Shown piece by piece: positions 1 to 9,636 of a stretch of 64,000 bases of DNA; position 1 is the first letter of the stretch, and each line of letters begins with the position of its first letter. Position numbers and translations under genes: made by a program. The notes under the pieces were generated by a model. It ran no database searches and was not told the origin of the DNA. It saw nothing but the letters and a program-made list of their open reading frames with translations. This DNA is from Desulfosporosinus acidiphilus SJ4 (GTDB lineage Bacteria > Bacillota > Desulfitobacteriia > Desulfitobacteriales > Desulfitobacteriaceae), in assembly GCF_000255115.2 (NCBI RefSeq), contig NC_018068.1, positions 4,745,977 to 4,809,976 on the forward strand. Direction: 5' to 3'.

Positions 1-141
1 ATCCGCCCTGCCGTTTTGGACAATGAACGGGGTGGGTGATAACAGCATAAGCAGCGTATAAAGCATTATGGCCGGAACGATTATGACGAGCAGTATCCGC
101 CATTTTAAGCTGGGTTTTATCCATCCCTTTTTTAGATTCAC
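1..141 (-). CDS. N-terminus of an unknown membrane protein, cut by the window edge
   Basis: A reading frame open from a GTG at 141 down to position 1 (47 codons) encodes a basic N-terminus (NLKKGWIKPSLKWR) followed by one strongly hydrophobic stretch of about 20 residues (ILLVIIVPAIMLYTLLMLL), typical of an uncleaved signal anchor or the first helix of a sensor or transporter. An in-frame GTG at 156 is an alternative start. Neither has a convincing ribosome-binding site. The rest lies outside the window, so no function can be given. Confidence 0.45.
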   Translation of the reverse strand, partial: MNLKKGWIKPSLKWRILLVIIVPAIMLYTLLMLLSPTPFIVQNGRAD

Positions 142-465
142 AATTCTGCCATTCACTTTCGTTTAACTTTTATATACTCAATTTACTCAAGAAAAGTACT
201 ATTTAACCCAGTCTACACAGACAGTAAAGCACCTTTCCAGTTGGTGTAATATTGTGTCAATCAAATCAAACAATCCCAAACCAGAAAGGTGTATATACTA
301 TATGTTACAACACAACTCACTGTCTGAACAGCGTCAAAATTAACTTAATTTTTCCTTTGCTCAAAATCAGTAACACGAATTATTAAACCCCATCATCGAA
401 CTAACATGCAACTTAGCGATGGCCATGCATTCATATTATTTGAAAAATGCCATCAGTAGGCAGTA

Positions 466-678
466 ATGCCTTTGGTATCCAAAAATCAGGAGTTCAAGGA
501 AAACCGCCAATATTACACTAGCAGGGCGAAGAATCCTTTGAAGAAAAAACAGTCGCTCATTGCCCTGAGCTGCAAGTTGATCCGAGTGTTTTACGCACTG
601 TTAACCAAGGGCTGTGCATATGATCCTGTTAAGTTTGTAACAGATATTAACCGGCCAGTGGATAGATTAGCGGCTTAA
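466..678 (+). pseudogene. C-terminal remnant of an IS110-family transposase
   Basis: The 70-residue frame ends with a segment (NPLKKKQSLIALSCKLIRV, then FYALLTKG) that matches, from memory, the C-terminal helix of IS110-type transposases, where a basic KKKQSL stretch precedes the last helix. The N-terminal RuvC-like DEDD domain and most of the Tnp20 domain are missing, and no complete frame exists upstream. It is therefore a decayed copy, not closely related to the intact IS110 element at 9989-11230, whose C-terminus differs. No function is expected. Confidence 0.55.
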
Positions 679-1184
679 CTTCAGGTACAAGGGATGTTTT
701 CTGAAAGCGTCGCAGAAAACGGATATCCCGATGAAATAGCAATCACACAGATAAGAGAGCCGGTAGTCAGTCTTTATCACCTCCATCAGAGCAACGACTC
801 GGGACGAAAGCATTACTGACACCTATTTTATGGATAGGCAGAACGAAGGAATTGAGGGCCGGGGCCTCCCGTGACCCTGTTAGATGTGAGAGGTTTGCTG
901 CCATGAGATGTATGGGTTACCAATGGCCGACAGAGAAAAATCATATGATGCTTTGTTTGCTGTACCCATTTTCTCTGAATCCGTCACTTGATGCCGATTC
1001 TGTCCGTATGAGGCTCTTCTGGTTTGTACGAGATACTGCGATATCGAGAGATATCCGATAAAAAACGAGAAATTATTAGAGAGGTAGTAATCGTTAAAAA
1101 GTAGGGTGCATCATTAAACAATTTGGGTTCAAAAACAAAGAAAGCACCGCCCTAAACGTTGCTTTACTTTACCCTAAATAGCCG

Positions 1185-1212
1185 AAAAGACCAGCATTGC
1201 TGGACTTTTTTA
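1185..1212. terminator. Intrinsic terminator
   Basis: AAAAG-A-CCAGC, loop ATT, GCTGG-A-CTTTTTT. The stem has one A-A mismatch, with a T run on the plus strand and a shorter one on the minus strand, so it could work in both directions. No intact gene is obviously served now. Confidence 0.6.
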
Positions 1213-1249
1213 TGTTCATTAATTGTATCAATTATTGAGTACTTATTAT

Positions 1250-1261
1250 GGCGGAGGCGAG
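1250..1261. other. Possible attachment-site remnant matching the ssrA 3' end
   Basis: GGCGGAGGCGAG matches 11 of 12 bases of GGTGGAGGCGAG at 24620-24631, which is the plus-strand reading of the tmRNA 3' end. The two sites flank roughly 23 kb of accessory DNA in the same orientation. The match is short, so it may be chance. Confidence 0.2.
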
Positions 1262-1544
1262 CTGACACTATTAAAAACCCTGTATGTCAAATTTTCATCT
1301 TCTTTCTTAGGGGGCTAGCATTCTTTTTAAAATGCTGGACGCTCCCTAGTTAATAACTTATAGCTTCTGGCATGAAATCAAAAGATAAGCTTTACCCTTA
1401 ATGAAAGGGAGGGTTGTTTATAATTAGTTAATTGGTGTTAAAACACAAGGATTCCAGTATATGGGTAGTGCTAACCTGCAATTTATCAAAATAACACACG
1501 TATTTACCTACGAAACTAATTATTGAATTCACCTGACTATGTAG

Positions 1545-2243
1545 CTATATTCTCCCATTTAGTCGAGGAATTGCTAAACCATTTGCATCAAAGCAATCCA
1601 AGGCAGTGCCTTCGAATTCGTGAATTAATGCAACACGTATAATCGGCTCGTTCTTATATACATTCATCCAAACTGAGAAGAATCCCATAGCTTTTGCCGC
1701 TATGCAAATAATTCGCTTGAAATGATCTTCATAAATAGTACCTTTTGCCCTATCCCAACCGGAAAGCGTTTCTTTTGCACGGTTATAGGCATTGATGCGG
1801 CTTTTGTATCGACGATCTTTATCACTTGCGCTACACGGGATATTATCAAGCTTTAAGTCCTCAAGCATTTGTTTAGCTTGAGCATAAATTGTTTGCCCAT
1901 TTTTGCACAAGTATTCCTCGTTTATTTTGGGAATTCCACCATCATATGTAAAAGCTAAAAAAGTATTGTCTTCATCTGGCCATATCCACCTATCTTTAGG
2001 ATGGTCACCAATAATTGTTCCTTTGCGGGCATTACAATATTTACAGCCAAGCAACAAATTCTCCCAATCTGTTCTGCTTCCGCCTCTGTCTTTTGCAATA
2101 TTGTGTTCGACTTCTGGGACATGCCCAATGTTCATTTCACAATACGAGCAGTAACAGCCAATTCGTTCTTCCAAAAAAGGCAACGCCTGTGAGTATTCAC
2201 GAATTTGTTGGTAGGGAGATGCACCTTTATCTACTGGTCGCAT
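1545..2243 (-). CDS. HNH endonuclease, PtuB-like (Septu-type defence)
   Basis: 232 residues with a compact zinc-bound HNH fold: CxxC at C32-C35, EVEH around H47, a WENLLLGC segment at 60-67 and a second CxxCN at 67-71 followed by RKG. This pattern belongs to the HNH family named for retron/Septu systems (TIGR02646-like), where it acts as the effector nuclease with a partner ATPase. The ATG lies one base after the stop of the upstream ATPase gene, and the GGAGG ribosome-binding site lies inside the end of that gene, so the two are translationally coupled. Septu pairs are known anti-phage systems. I infer that role here, since no reverse transcriptase or msr-msd RNA is visible to make it a retron. 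Confidence 0.85.
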   Translation of the reverse strand: MRPVDKGASPYQQIREYSQALPFLEERIGCYCSYCEMNIGHVPEVEHNIAKDRGGSRTDWENLLLGCKYCNARKGTIIGDHPKDRWIWPDEDNTFLAFTYDGGIPKINEEYLCKNGQTIYAQAKQMLEDLKLDNIPCSASDKDRRYKSRINAYNRAKETLSGWDRAKGTIYEDHFKRIICIAAKAMGFFSVWMNVYKNEPIIRVALIHEFEGTALDCFDANGLAIPRLNGRI

Positions 2244-2244
2244 A

Positions 2245-3552
2245 CTATCCCTCCATAGTTAACTTTTTCTCTAAAAATTTCTGCTCCAAAAAAGCATAGT
2301 AGGCAACATCGCCACTATATTTTGCCGTCAATCTTTTAAGTGTTTCTTCAACTTGAGCCATTTCCTCTGGTGTTTTTACTGCATCCAAGTCCTTATAAAA
2401 TTGTTGTGCTACGGTATACATTTCTTCTTTTTCTTTGCTGTATTGCGGATTCGATACTCCCATCACATTTTCTGAAATATCTTCAATACTTTCTCCAACA
2501 TATTCCACTTCATCATCTGCGTCAGAAAGTAAAATCAACTCGTCTTCTTTAAGTGATTGGATAATAAACGGGGAGTGAGTGGTTGCGATAAACTGAATTT
2601 TTGGAAAAATAGTTTTTAAATCTGTAACTACGCTTTTTTGCCATTTGGGATGGAGATGTAAGTCAATTTCATCAATTAAGACTACACCAGGAGTTTTATC
2701 TATTGCACTTTCACCCAACTGTGGGTTTAATGTGATCATTCGTCTGCAAATGTCGACAATCAGACTAATCATACATCGATATCCATCACTTAGTTTAGAA
2801 TAAAGGATAGATAAGCCGGTTCCGTCGGTTACACATATTTCTGCAATCTTGGTATTGTACGTTACCTTCACATTAGGCATCGAGTGATTAATGCTTTTTT
2901 GTATAGCATTTAGAATAGAATTAATCTCGTGCAGGCTAGTAGGATCATCCTCACGGTACGCTAAATGAGCAATCCTGTCGATTATGTTCATGGCATCTTT
3001 TATTGAATTAGAAAAGCTAATAGACTTATTATATCCTTCTAAACGGACCTTCTCTTTTTTTATTCTACGTTCCCTCTGAATCGGTTCGTTCCAAAGTCGT
3101 GCAGAGCTATAATAAGCCACTATTGGCAAAATAATGTCTTCATCATTTCCTGAGTAGATCTTCTCGTTATATTCTTTAGACAGTCTGTTAATATACCAAA
3201 GACCACCGTGTGTAGTGCGCCCATTTCTACTGGTAATTGCGCGTTCCCATTCAATGTTTTGACCTGCAATCTCCGCCCAACATTTGACTTGAACTGGAAT
3301 CTGCTGTAGAGGTGCGGAATTAACCTTTCCAACAATTACTCTCCTATCAGATGATGCAATATTTCTTTTATCTTTGCTGTCCACTCCATTAAACGCATAC
3401 AACCAACCACCTAGCGCAACGCAAAGTCCTTCTAATATGCTAGTTTTGCCACTCCCGTTTTCCCCGGAGATAACAGAAAAGTTTTTTTTGAATTCGAATC
3501 CACGTTCTTCAAATCCGCGAAAATTTTTTAAGTACAATTTTTCTATACGCAC
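2245..3552 (-). CDS. AAA/ABC-type ATPase, PtuA-like (Septu-type defence)
   Basis: 435 residues of the OLD/RecF-like ATPase class. Walker A is GENGSGKTS at 30-38 after a KNFRGF strand typical of SMC-like heads. An ABC signature LSDGYR is at 254-259, Walker B VVLIDEIDLHLHP at 290-302, and the switch histidine motif THSP at 325-328. The start is GTG with GGGGAG nine bases upstream. It is the first gene of a two-gene operon with the HNH nuclease, the standard PtuA-PtuB order. In known Septu systems the ATPase holds the nuclease in check until phage infection. The pair ends about 1.5 kb from the window edge, and no third gene is attached. Confidence 0.85.
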   Translation of the reverse strand: MRIEKLYLKNFRGFEERGFEFKKNFSVISGENGSGKTSILEGLCVALGGWLYAFNGVDSKDKRNIASSDRRVIVGKVNSAPLQQIPVQVKCWAEIAGQNIEWERAITSRNGRTTHGGLWYINRLSKEYNEKIYSGNDEDIILPIVAYYSSARLWNEPIQRERRIKKEKVRLEGYNKSISFSNSIKDAMNIIDRIAHLAYREDDPTSLHEINSILNAIQKSINHSMPNVKVTYNTKIAEICVTDGTGLSILYSKLSDGYRCMISLIVDICRRMITLNPQLGESAIDKTPGVVLIDEIDLHLHPKWQKSVVTDLKTIFPKIQFIATTHSPFIIQSLKEDELILLSDADDEVEYVGESIEDISENVMGVSNPQYSKEKEEMYTVAQQFYKDLDAVKTPEEMAQVEETLKRLTAKYSGDVAYYAFLEQKFLEKKLTMEG

Positions 3553-4024
3553 AAGTTAACACTCCCCTCACCTTAAGTATTGTGCCCATTTTTTTCCAAT
3601 CAAATTCCCATTCCTGTCTTCAGGCACTCGCGAATACCTAAGAAAGCTAATCCGTAAAACCAAGCCAATTGAAAATAACATTAGATAAAAAGCCCAACAA
3701 CATTACAATAGTTGCTAGACTCTCTAGTTTCTGCTCTTGCTTGAATTGCTCGTTTCAATCATTAATCGACCCCAATAATTGAGTGCTATAGACCTAAAAA
3801 ATAGCATATTCCATCCGCGCCAGCACAGCTAATATAATTACCTTAATTTAGTATACTCCATAATAACGTTCCAGTCATTACGGAAATTTGCAACATAAAA
3901 AGGGGGGCAGTTCTAGCTGATCCCTTTATCATACCAACTTCCGCTAATAGACAAAACGCCAGGGTTTATGAATAGGAAATCCAAAATACTCTCATCTTAA
4001 TCGGATGCCTGGCCTATTTTCTCC
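3553..4024. other. Intergenic stretch between two defence operons
   Basis: About 470 AT-rich bases holding the upstream region of the ATPase gene and the downstream end of the helicase gene. I looked for an msr-msd-like RNA and a reverse transcriptase and saw neither, nor any frame with a ribosome-binding site. Confidence 0.5.
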
Positions 4025-7000
4025 CTACTGTCGTTTCAAGTATTTGCATACCGTTTGCACGTACGGGATATCTTTCCATATGCCATAATCTCCGATAACA
4101 CCCAAACGATATTTCGCACGGGAAACAGCAACATTAATGATGTTAGGTTTCTGACCTACCCATTGCATGGCGCCTTTCCCACTTTGTGCGTCGCAGCCAA
4201 GTACCAATAGCACTTCGTTTGCTTCCTTGCCTTGGAAGGTATGAATAGTGCCGCAGTTTTCCTTGAGCCAATCCGTGATGTCTTGAGAATTCTGCGGCAG
4301 TTTTCTCATAATCACTGGACGAATTGCATTCTTCAATGCCTGCTCCACTGAGGTAAAGGGCGTAATTATATACAGATCAGGCAGCCCGTCATAAATATCT
4401 ATCGCCTGCCCAAATAGGTTGACCACAAAGTCAATCTGTTGTTGCACCGCATGGTTCTTATTGCCTTTTTCGGCACCCTTAATATCGAACCATACCGATT
4501 GCTGCAACAGAAATTTTATCGCCGGATCCGGTTCGGCGGTTTTGGTAAACATCCTGCCGTTATAAGCCACCTCATTGGAGATTTGGAACATGGGATCAAG
4601 GCAACGGCGATGTACAATCAACGGACAGCCTAGCCATAATTTTTGGCCGTCCAGATTCCGAATGCGAATGCCGCCGAATAGGTTAAGCTGGTCAGCCAAC
4701 TCTTGTACCGACAACTCTGGTTTTCGATACTCGGACGGAATTTCGTTTTCATCGGCAAAGCGCTTTCGCAGTTCTTTGGGGATGGTGACAATCGGTTCCA
4801 CCTGCAATGGATCGCCAACAATAATGGCCTTTCGTGTTCGCCACAATGCACCCAAAGTGCTCTGCGGAGTAGCCTGACCCGCTTCGTCCACCACCAGAAT
4901 TCCCAGTTCCTCCGCCTGTACATCCTCCAAAAAGGATTGCACTGAGGCAAAGGTAGTCGATACTACTGGCACCACCAGCAACAAAGTATTGAGCAGGTCT
5001 CCATAGGCAGCCTCACAATCGCTTTTCATAAACTTGCCGTCCCACATGGCAAAGAGCCGGATCAGATTTTGTTTAACGCAATTGCTGGATAACGCAAACG
5101 CTTTGTGCAACATGAGCGCCTGATAAAACAGCTCTTCCCGTAGCTTGTCGTACTCAGCATAAGTCCACGGGCAGGCTGTTTGGGAACGCTCATTTTCACT
5201 GATATTCTGCCAGAAGGCACCATCCGCCCAGTTTCCGCCAAAGCACGCTTGGTATGGAGCGACCGCCGCATTGACAGTATGTAGTATTTGTTTCGCTTGC
5301 TGCAGTTCTCGCTCGGCTAACTGATTCTGCGTTTGCGCCGCCTGTACGACTTCCGCCTGTGCTTGGCAGGCAATCCTTTGTCGGGTAATCTGAATGACTG
5401 TATCTTGTGCGTTTTGCTCAGTTTGCTTCCATTCTTTGATGACAGAATTGTTCCTGAACAACCGCCAGAAAATCCGCTTCAAAAACGAAAGGCTGGATTG
5501 TAGTGTAATGATGTTCTGTTGCTGTAATGCCAGCTTTTTTTCCAGCCTGCACAGCTCTTGCTGCTCGGCCAGTAAACTTTCTTTCTGTCGAAAAAGTTCG
5601 ATCTGTGTCTCGTCATTCTTAATACGTGCAGCTATTTGACCTGCCGTTGCTATCTCCTGCTCGACTAGCAGAGCTTGCGCCTGTGCAATATCAATCTGTG
5701 CATCAATCACGGCTTGCAGTGCCGTCCGGAAATTCTGACGTGCCAAATTCCAATCCGGTGCATCTCCTTCATAGTAACGCTTAAGCGTCACCTCGTCATC
5801 CGCCCACCAAAGACGTTTCTTAAGAGCATTCAAATTGCTCTTCTTTCCCAGCTTAGCTGAGATAAGCCCCCACGCGGGCTCGCCCAGCAGTTTAGTTGCA
5901 ACATCAGCGAAATATGTTTCCTTATCAGTTCCATCCACCACACCGGAAAATCGTCCGGTTCGATCCTTTTCTATCGCCTTAGGCAGTTCCACTGATATGT
6001 TTTCGACAGCAGCGTTATTGTTAGATGCCACAATCATGCCATAGGCAGATAGCTTTTCGTCAAGCTTGTAGAATGTTTGATTATACTGGTCGGGCGGGTT
6101 TTTAATCTCTCTCTTTTTAAATGCTTTTTCAGGTTCATCATATTCCGTCATCAAGATTGCTCTTTGAATGATGTTGGAAACCACAATTTCCTTGAGTAGT
6201 GTAGTTTTTCCAGTTCCAGGCGGACCATTAACTGAAAAAATATCCTGCCCGCCAGCAGTAGCAATGTTGATCCCCAGCTGTTGCATCAGACTCGGGCTGT
6301 ATTGTGAAGGCCATGCGCCAAGCGGAAAAGAATCTGCTTTCAGCCACCGCTGCATCTGCGTAACATCAGTATCAATCTGTATACGCTGTATTTCGGTGCT
6401 GGGTTCAATTTTGGCCTGAACATAACATTTAATTCTTTGTGTAGGAGACTTTTGGATTTTTTTCATATCCTTAAGATAAAAGCTTTGCAACAACTCGGTG
6501 GAAGGATCCAGCGGTGGGAATTTGCCATCCTTGTTGGCGTACTGGACCTTTCGGCGTGACCACAAATCAGCGTCAAACAACTTATCATTCACCTTGATTT
6601 TCGTGCAGACCAATGCGTAAATTTTGTACAAATACTCCTTTGACATAGATGGAGCATCCTTGTCTGCATTGTCTTGTAAAAGCAAGTTATTTATCTTCTG
6701 CTGCAACGTTTCCAGCTCTGACACATCTAATTTTTTACCAAATGAACCCGCGTTAACTAGCTCGCAGATTGCCCAAACGAAACTGGAAATGGCAAAGGAA
6801 TCGGCAACATACTTCCCTTTCTCGTCAATTTTTAGGGCGCAAAGACAAACCAGCGAACTGTCATTTTCGATAGACGATCCTTCAGCGTGGAGATTCAGTG
6901 CATCCAGCATCCAAACAATCAGATCGTTAGATCGAGCCCTGCCAAAATACACATCATAACTCACCTGGATTTTGGGATCTCGTTGCGGTTGCTGCCAAGG

Positions 7001-7102
7001 CAAATCTTTCTTGGTCAGGTCAGTATCATCTTGGGGTTTGACTGGCCAGCATGGATTAAAAAACTCTAGTTCGTACCAGTATTTCAAGATTTGTTGCAAC
7101 AT
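4025..7102 (-). CDS. Superfamily 1 helicase (COG1112/Upf1-like), Mokosh-like
   Basis: 1025 residues from the ATG at 7102, chosen because GGAGGC lies eight bases upstream; a longer frame opens at 7150 without such a site. Order: a roughly 270-residue N-terminal region I do not recognise, Walker A GPPGTGKTT at about 293-301, an inserted glutamine-rich coiled coil at about 455-610, Walker B VVDEAGQAT at about 737-745, then motif V (HTFQGKEANEV) and motif VI (NVAVSRAK) near the C-terminus. These are the hallmarks of Upf1/DNA2-type SF1B helicases. The gene follows a PLD-nuclease gene by 182 bases on the same strand. COG1112 helicase plus PLD nuclease is the composition described for Mokosh anti-phage systems. 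No kinase domain is visible here, so this would be a variant. Confidence 0.8.
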   Translation of the reverse strand: MLQQILKYWYELEFFNPCWPVKPQDDTDLTKKDLPWQQPQRDPKIQVSYDVYFGRARSNDLIVWMLDALNLHAEGSSIENDSSLVCLCALKIDEKGKYVADSFAISSFVWAICELVNAGSFGKKLDVSELETLQQKINNLLLQDNADKDAPSMSKEYLYKIYALVCTKIKVNDKLFDADLWSRRKVQYANKDGKFPPLDPSTELLQSFYLKDMKKIQKSPTQRIKCYVQAKIEPSTEIQRIQIDTDVTQMQRWLKADSFPLGAWPSQYSPSLMQQLGINIATAGGQDIFSVNGPPGTGKTTLLKEIVVSNIIQRAILMTEYDEPEKAFKKREIKNPPDQYNQTFYKLDEKLSAYGMIVASNNNAAVENISVELPKAIEKDRTGRFSGVVDGTDKETYFADVATKLLGEPAWGLISAKLGKKSNLNALKKRLWWADDEVTLKRYYEGDAPDWNLARQNFRTALQAVIDAQIDIAQAQALLVEQEIATAGQIAARIKNDETQIELFRQKESLLAEQQELCRLEKKLALQQQNIITLQSSLSFLKRIFWRLFRNNSVIKEWKQTEQNAQDTVIQITRQRIACQAQAEVVQAAQTQNQLAERELQQAKQILHTVNAAVAPYQACFGGNWADGAFWQNISENERSQTACPWTYAEYDKLREELFYQALMLHKAFALSSNCVKQNLIRLFAMWDGKFMKSDCEAAYGDLLNTLLLVVPVVSTTFASVQSFLEDVQAEELGILVVDEAGQATPQSTLGALWRTRKAIIVGDPLQVEPIVTIPKELRKRFADENEIPSEYRKPELSVQELADQLNLFGGIRIRNLDGQKLWLGCPLIVHRRCLDPMFQISNEVAYNGRMFTKTAEPDPAIKFLLQQSVWFDIKGAEKGNKNHAVQQQIDFVVNLFGQAIDIYDGLPDLYIITPFTSVEQALKNAIRPVIMRKLPQNSQDITDWLKENCGTIHTFQGKEANEVLLVLGCDAQSGKGAMQWVGQKPNIINVAVSRAKYRLGVIGDYGIWKDIPYVQTVCKYLKRQ

Positions 7103-7284
7103 CCGATTGCCTCCGTATAAACTAAATTGGGTAGGTATACCCAACTTCAATTAGGGCTTTCGATTATAGACCACTAATAAAACTTGTCCACTCATTGAGC
7201 AGTACCTAAGGTATCTTGTCGTTATTAAAGGTAGATCAGAAAACACGGTTAAAGAATACATACCGATTTACTTATGTTTTTCAG

Positions 7285-8361
7285 TCAATGTTTTACTTTT
7301 TGTTCAATGATATTGATTAAATGGTGCGCAAAAGACTCGTTAAGTCTGATTTTATCGGCTCCAAAATTTAAAGCTCCGAGAGATTTGCCCCCTACATATG
7401 TGAGTTCTTTGTCGTAACCATAAGTTGATTGAGCACTTGAAAGCGTGTTATTAAATAATGACCAATTGAAACTGTATTTAGGACTGAGGTTTTCAGAATC
7501 AACTGTCCAAGGCCATCTAGTATTCTCATCAGGCGAAAGGAAAGGTTCATTTAAGACCCGAAAATACCCCAAAAGCTTAGTAGTGCCTACACCATAACAA
7601 ATAAGGATGTCTCCTGGGCGCACAGCATTAGGCTTACGCTTGGAAAAGTGCATTTCCTGTATTGTTTCACTTAGTTTTCTCGTTTCTTCAAATGGATGAT
7701 CTGAAGAACCGACAGGCTTTAGGAAGTACCTAGTATCATCTGGGAAGTCAATTTGCTCTGTGCGTGCTACCTTTGGTATTGTTACCTTCAACTTATCTCT
7801 TATGTGCTTTGTTACTTCAAGCTTAAGCTTTGGTTCTCGAATCGGTGGATTCTCTTTTGAGTAATCATCAATTGCCTTAACGATCAATTCAATCTCCTTG
7901 CCACTTAAGGGATCGCTACCTACCCTCATTAGGTCATTAATCAAATTTTGAAGTAAATCTATATCGTCAATTTCAACACCCCATTCATGGCTATATTTTA
8001 AACCATTATCAGTGAAGTTGGCTGACGTAATTATACCTTTAATTGGGCGACCATCCCTTGAAGCAATGTAAATCTTACCGTGGAGTTTATTGTCAACTCT
8101 GACCTCAAAGTTCATACTGTTTTGAACACATGAAGTACAAAATGAATATAGTGAATTTGCTTTTTTAAATAAGTCAGGAGAATCATCTTTGAGTGTCGTT
8201 AGGAGTACAATACTTTTCACTCCCAACTCTGCCACATCATGTACAAATTCATCAAATTCTTCAATTAAGAAGGGGCTTGCCAAAATCATCTGGTCAGCTG
8301 TAATAAGCATTGATTGAATGCTTTGATTGTGATTGTTTCTTATATTATCAATAATTCTCAT
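7285..8361 (-). CDS. PLD-family nuclease with C-terminal EVE/PUA-like domain
   Basis: 358 residues. Residues 1-150 form a single-motif phospholipase D fold: H94-x-K96, D103 and SANFT with N115, as in NgoFVII/BfiI-type nucleases that dimerise to build one active site. Residues about 205-345 contain KPNAVRPGDILICYGVGT and LLGYFRVL, which resemble the beta-barrel entry of EVE/PUA-like domains that read modified bases. The start ATG has GGAGG six bases upstream. The gene sits first, ahead of the SF1 helicase, and the pair has no other neighbour on its strand. My inference is a defence nuclease that senses modified DNA or RNA. The PLD call is firm; the EVE call rests on pattern only. Confidence 0.75.
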   Translation of the reverse strand: MRIIDNIRNNHNQSIQSMLITADQMILASPFLIEEFDEFVHDVAELGVKSIVLLTTLKDDSPDLFKKANSLYSFCTSCVQNSMNFEVRVDNKLHGKIYIASRDGRPIKGIITSANFTDNGLKYSHEWGVEIDDIDLLQNLINDLMRVGSDPLSGKEIELIVKAIDDYSKENPPIREPKLKLEVTKHIRDKLKVTIPKVARTEQIDFPDDTRYFLKPVGSSDHPFEETRKLSETIQEMHFSKRKPNAVRPGDILICYGVGTTKLLGYFRVLNEPFLSPDENTRWPWTVDSENLSPKYSFNWSLFNNTLSSAQSTYGYDKELTYVGGKSLGALNFGADKIRLNESFAHHLINIIEQKVKH

Positions 8362-8962
8362 TGTATACCTCCAGATATGCCTTGATCCGTATAATTAAGA
8401 AAGAGCCTTTACCTCCAAACTGATACATGAAACCTCAAGTCTTGAGTTCAAGAGCTACATTCTATCAGCGATCTGTTTTAATATCAGGTATAAACATTTG
8501 CTTTGTTCTTTCTTTCAGCCACTTAGAATTATGCACCCGTTATTAAAGTACATGCAATCGGGAGTACCACTCGCATTATTGCCAAATGTGAGTTATTCCT
8601 TCGTTATCATATATAATTTCCGCATTTTTCCTCAATTTCCTCCCAGGATATCAAAATATTCGGCAAAAACAAAAACCACAGATCGTCCAAATAAGACGTC
8701 CTGAGGTTTTCGCAGTAGCAAAGTCACTGAAGTTCTACCTTGTTTCTTACCCAATCATCGATCTTATGCTCCTACAATCCAGTTCGTTTTGCCAGACACA
8801 AGTTGTCGGAGAGTCAGTAGCCCACCTAAGACAAAGCCCATTTGAAGGTCATAAACTTTAACACAAATAGTTTCATATTTTGTAGTGGGCAATCTTTATG
8901 GATTTTTATTCAAGTTCGTTGTCTGGGAGTTTAACGAAGGCCTTTTGGACAGATAAGAACGC
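8362..8962. other. Intergenic stretch upstream of the PLD-helicase operon
   Basis: Six hundred AT-rich bases. The GGAGG site of the PLD gene lies at its left edge. A plus-strand frame at 8498-8704 has no ribosome-binding site or motif. I see no RNA gene or clear repeat. Minus-strand fragments interrupted by stops hint at a decayed gene that I cannot name. Confidence 0.45.
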
Positions 8963-9346
8963 TCAATTGATAGCGGTGGAATTATTTTCATGCATTCGGT
9001 TATCATAATATTGTAGTTTCCAATTGACCACATTCAAAAGATCTTGATATTCCTTAATGAGGTCTTCGATTATTTCTTTTTGAGAAAGAATCATTTGATG
9101 TCGTTCCGGGATTGTATTATCACCAAGAATGCATAACTCAACGTATTTTTTAATGTATTCCAAAGACATACCCGTTACGCGCATACAGCAAATAATTTGA
9201 ATTATTCCAAGGTCTTTATTACTATAAACCCTGCGACCACTCTCGTCTCGCTGAATAGTCGGCAATACTCCCTCTTTCTCATAAAAACGCAGCGTATGGG
9301 CAGATAATTTGAATTTCTCGGATACCTCTTTAATTGAATATTCCAT
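8963..9346 (-). CDS. MerR-family transcriptional regulator
   Basis: 127 residues. The N-terminal winged helix-turn-helix is clear: YSIKEVSEKFKLSAHTLRF followed by YEKEGVLP and GRRVYSNKD, then a dimerising helix to the C-terminus. There is no cysteine cluster for metals, so it fits the NmlR/AdhR-like group that responds to reactive carbonyls or quinones. The start ATG has CGAGGAG about eight bases upstream. A MerR-type promoter with a 19-bp spacer lies at 11450-11480 ahead of an SDR oxidoreductase gene facing away. The two genes were probably a divergent pair until the IS110 element entered between them. Effector unknown. Confidence 0.85.
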   Translation of the reverse strand: MEYSIKEVSEKFKLSAHTLRFYEKEGVLPTIQRDESGRRVYSNKDLGIIQIICCMRVTGMSLEYIKKYVELCILGDNTIPERHQMILSQKEIIEDLIKEYQDLLNVVNWKLQYYDNRMHENNSTAIN

Positions 9347-9508
9347 CTTCTTTACTCCTCGTATAATTAATTTAGTTCCTGCCCCACGAGTCCAAAAAAC
9401 TAATGGAACGTGGGGTATTTAAATGACCAAAGAAAACTGGAAATTCAGTTGGTTGGTCATCATCAACAAGATGCGCGCAGAATAACGCATACCCCATGCA
9501 GTCGTCGT

Positions 9509-9636
9509 GCCTGTGGGCAGTGTGGACAAGTCAACCCCAAAGCACACTTCAAATTCGACTTGTCCAAAGCCTGAGGGAAAGCTCTTTTAAGATAGACCCA
9601 TAAGGGCTTTTCCATAGGCTGGCACTGTCCACAGGC
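9509..9636 (+). ncRNA. Candidate bridge RNA or other structured RNA of the IS110 element
   Basis: Nested complementary arms: outer GCCTGTGGGCAGTG (9509-9522) with CACTGTCCACAGGC (9623-9636), 13 of 14 pairs; inner GGACAAGTC (9524-9532) with GACTTGTCC (9557-9565), 9 of 9; and a third pair AAAGCTC/GGGCTTT near 9578 and 9604. Together they make a multibranched fold of 128 bases. It lies upstream of an IS110 transposase, where bridge RNAs of this family are encoded. No promoter or loop-to-end complementarity was established, and further short hairpins lie between 9690 and 9985, so the true RNA could be longer or elsewhere in that segment. Confidence 0.4.

Larger units (their letters stand above)
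679..1544. other. Gene-poor stretch beside the IS110 remnant
   Basis: About 870 bases without a convincing gene. Short frames at 852-1061 and 1159-1353 lack ribosome-binding sites and recognisable motifs. The stretch holds an intrinsic terminator at 1185-1212 and an ssrA-end-like 12-mer at 1250-1261, annotated separately. The rest is probably insertion-sequence debris. Confidence 0.5.

Noticed and set aside
852-1353. Two plus-strand frames near the IS110 remnant
   Set aside because: No ribosome-binding sites and no recognisable domains; odd composition suggests debris.
3553-4024. Possible retron msr-msd or reverse transcriptase upstream of the ATPase-HNH pair
   Set aside because: No reverse transcriptase motifs and no long complementary arms were seen.
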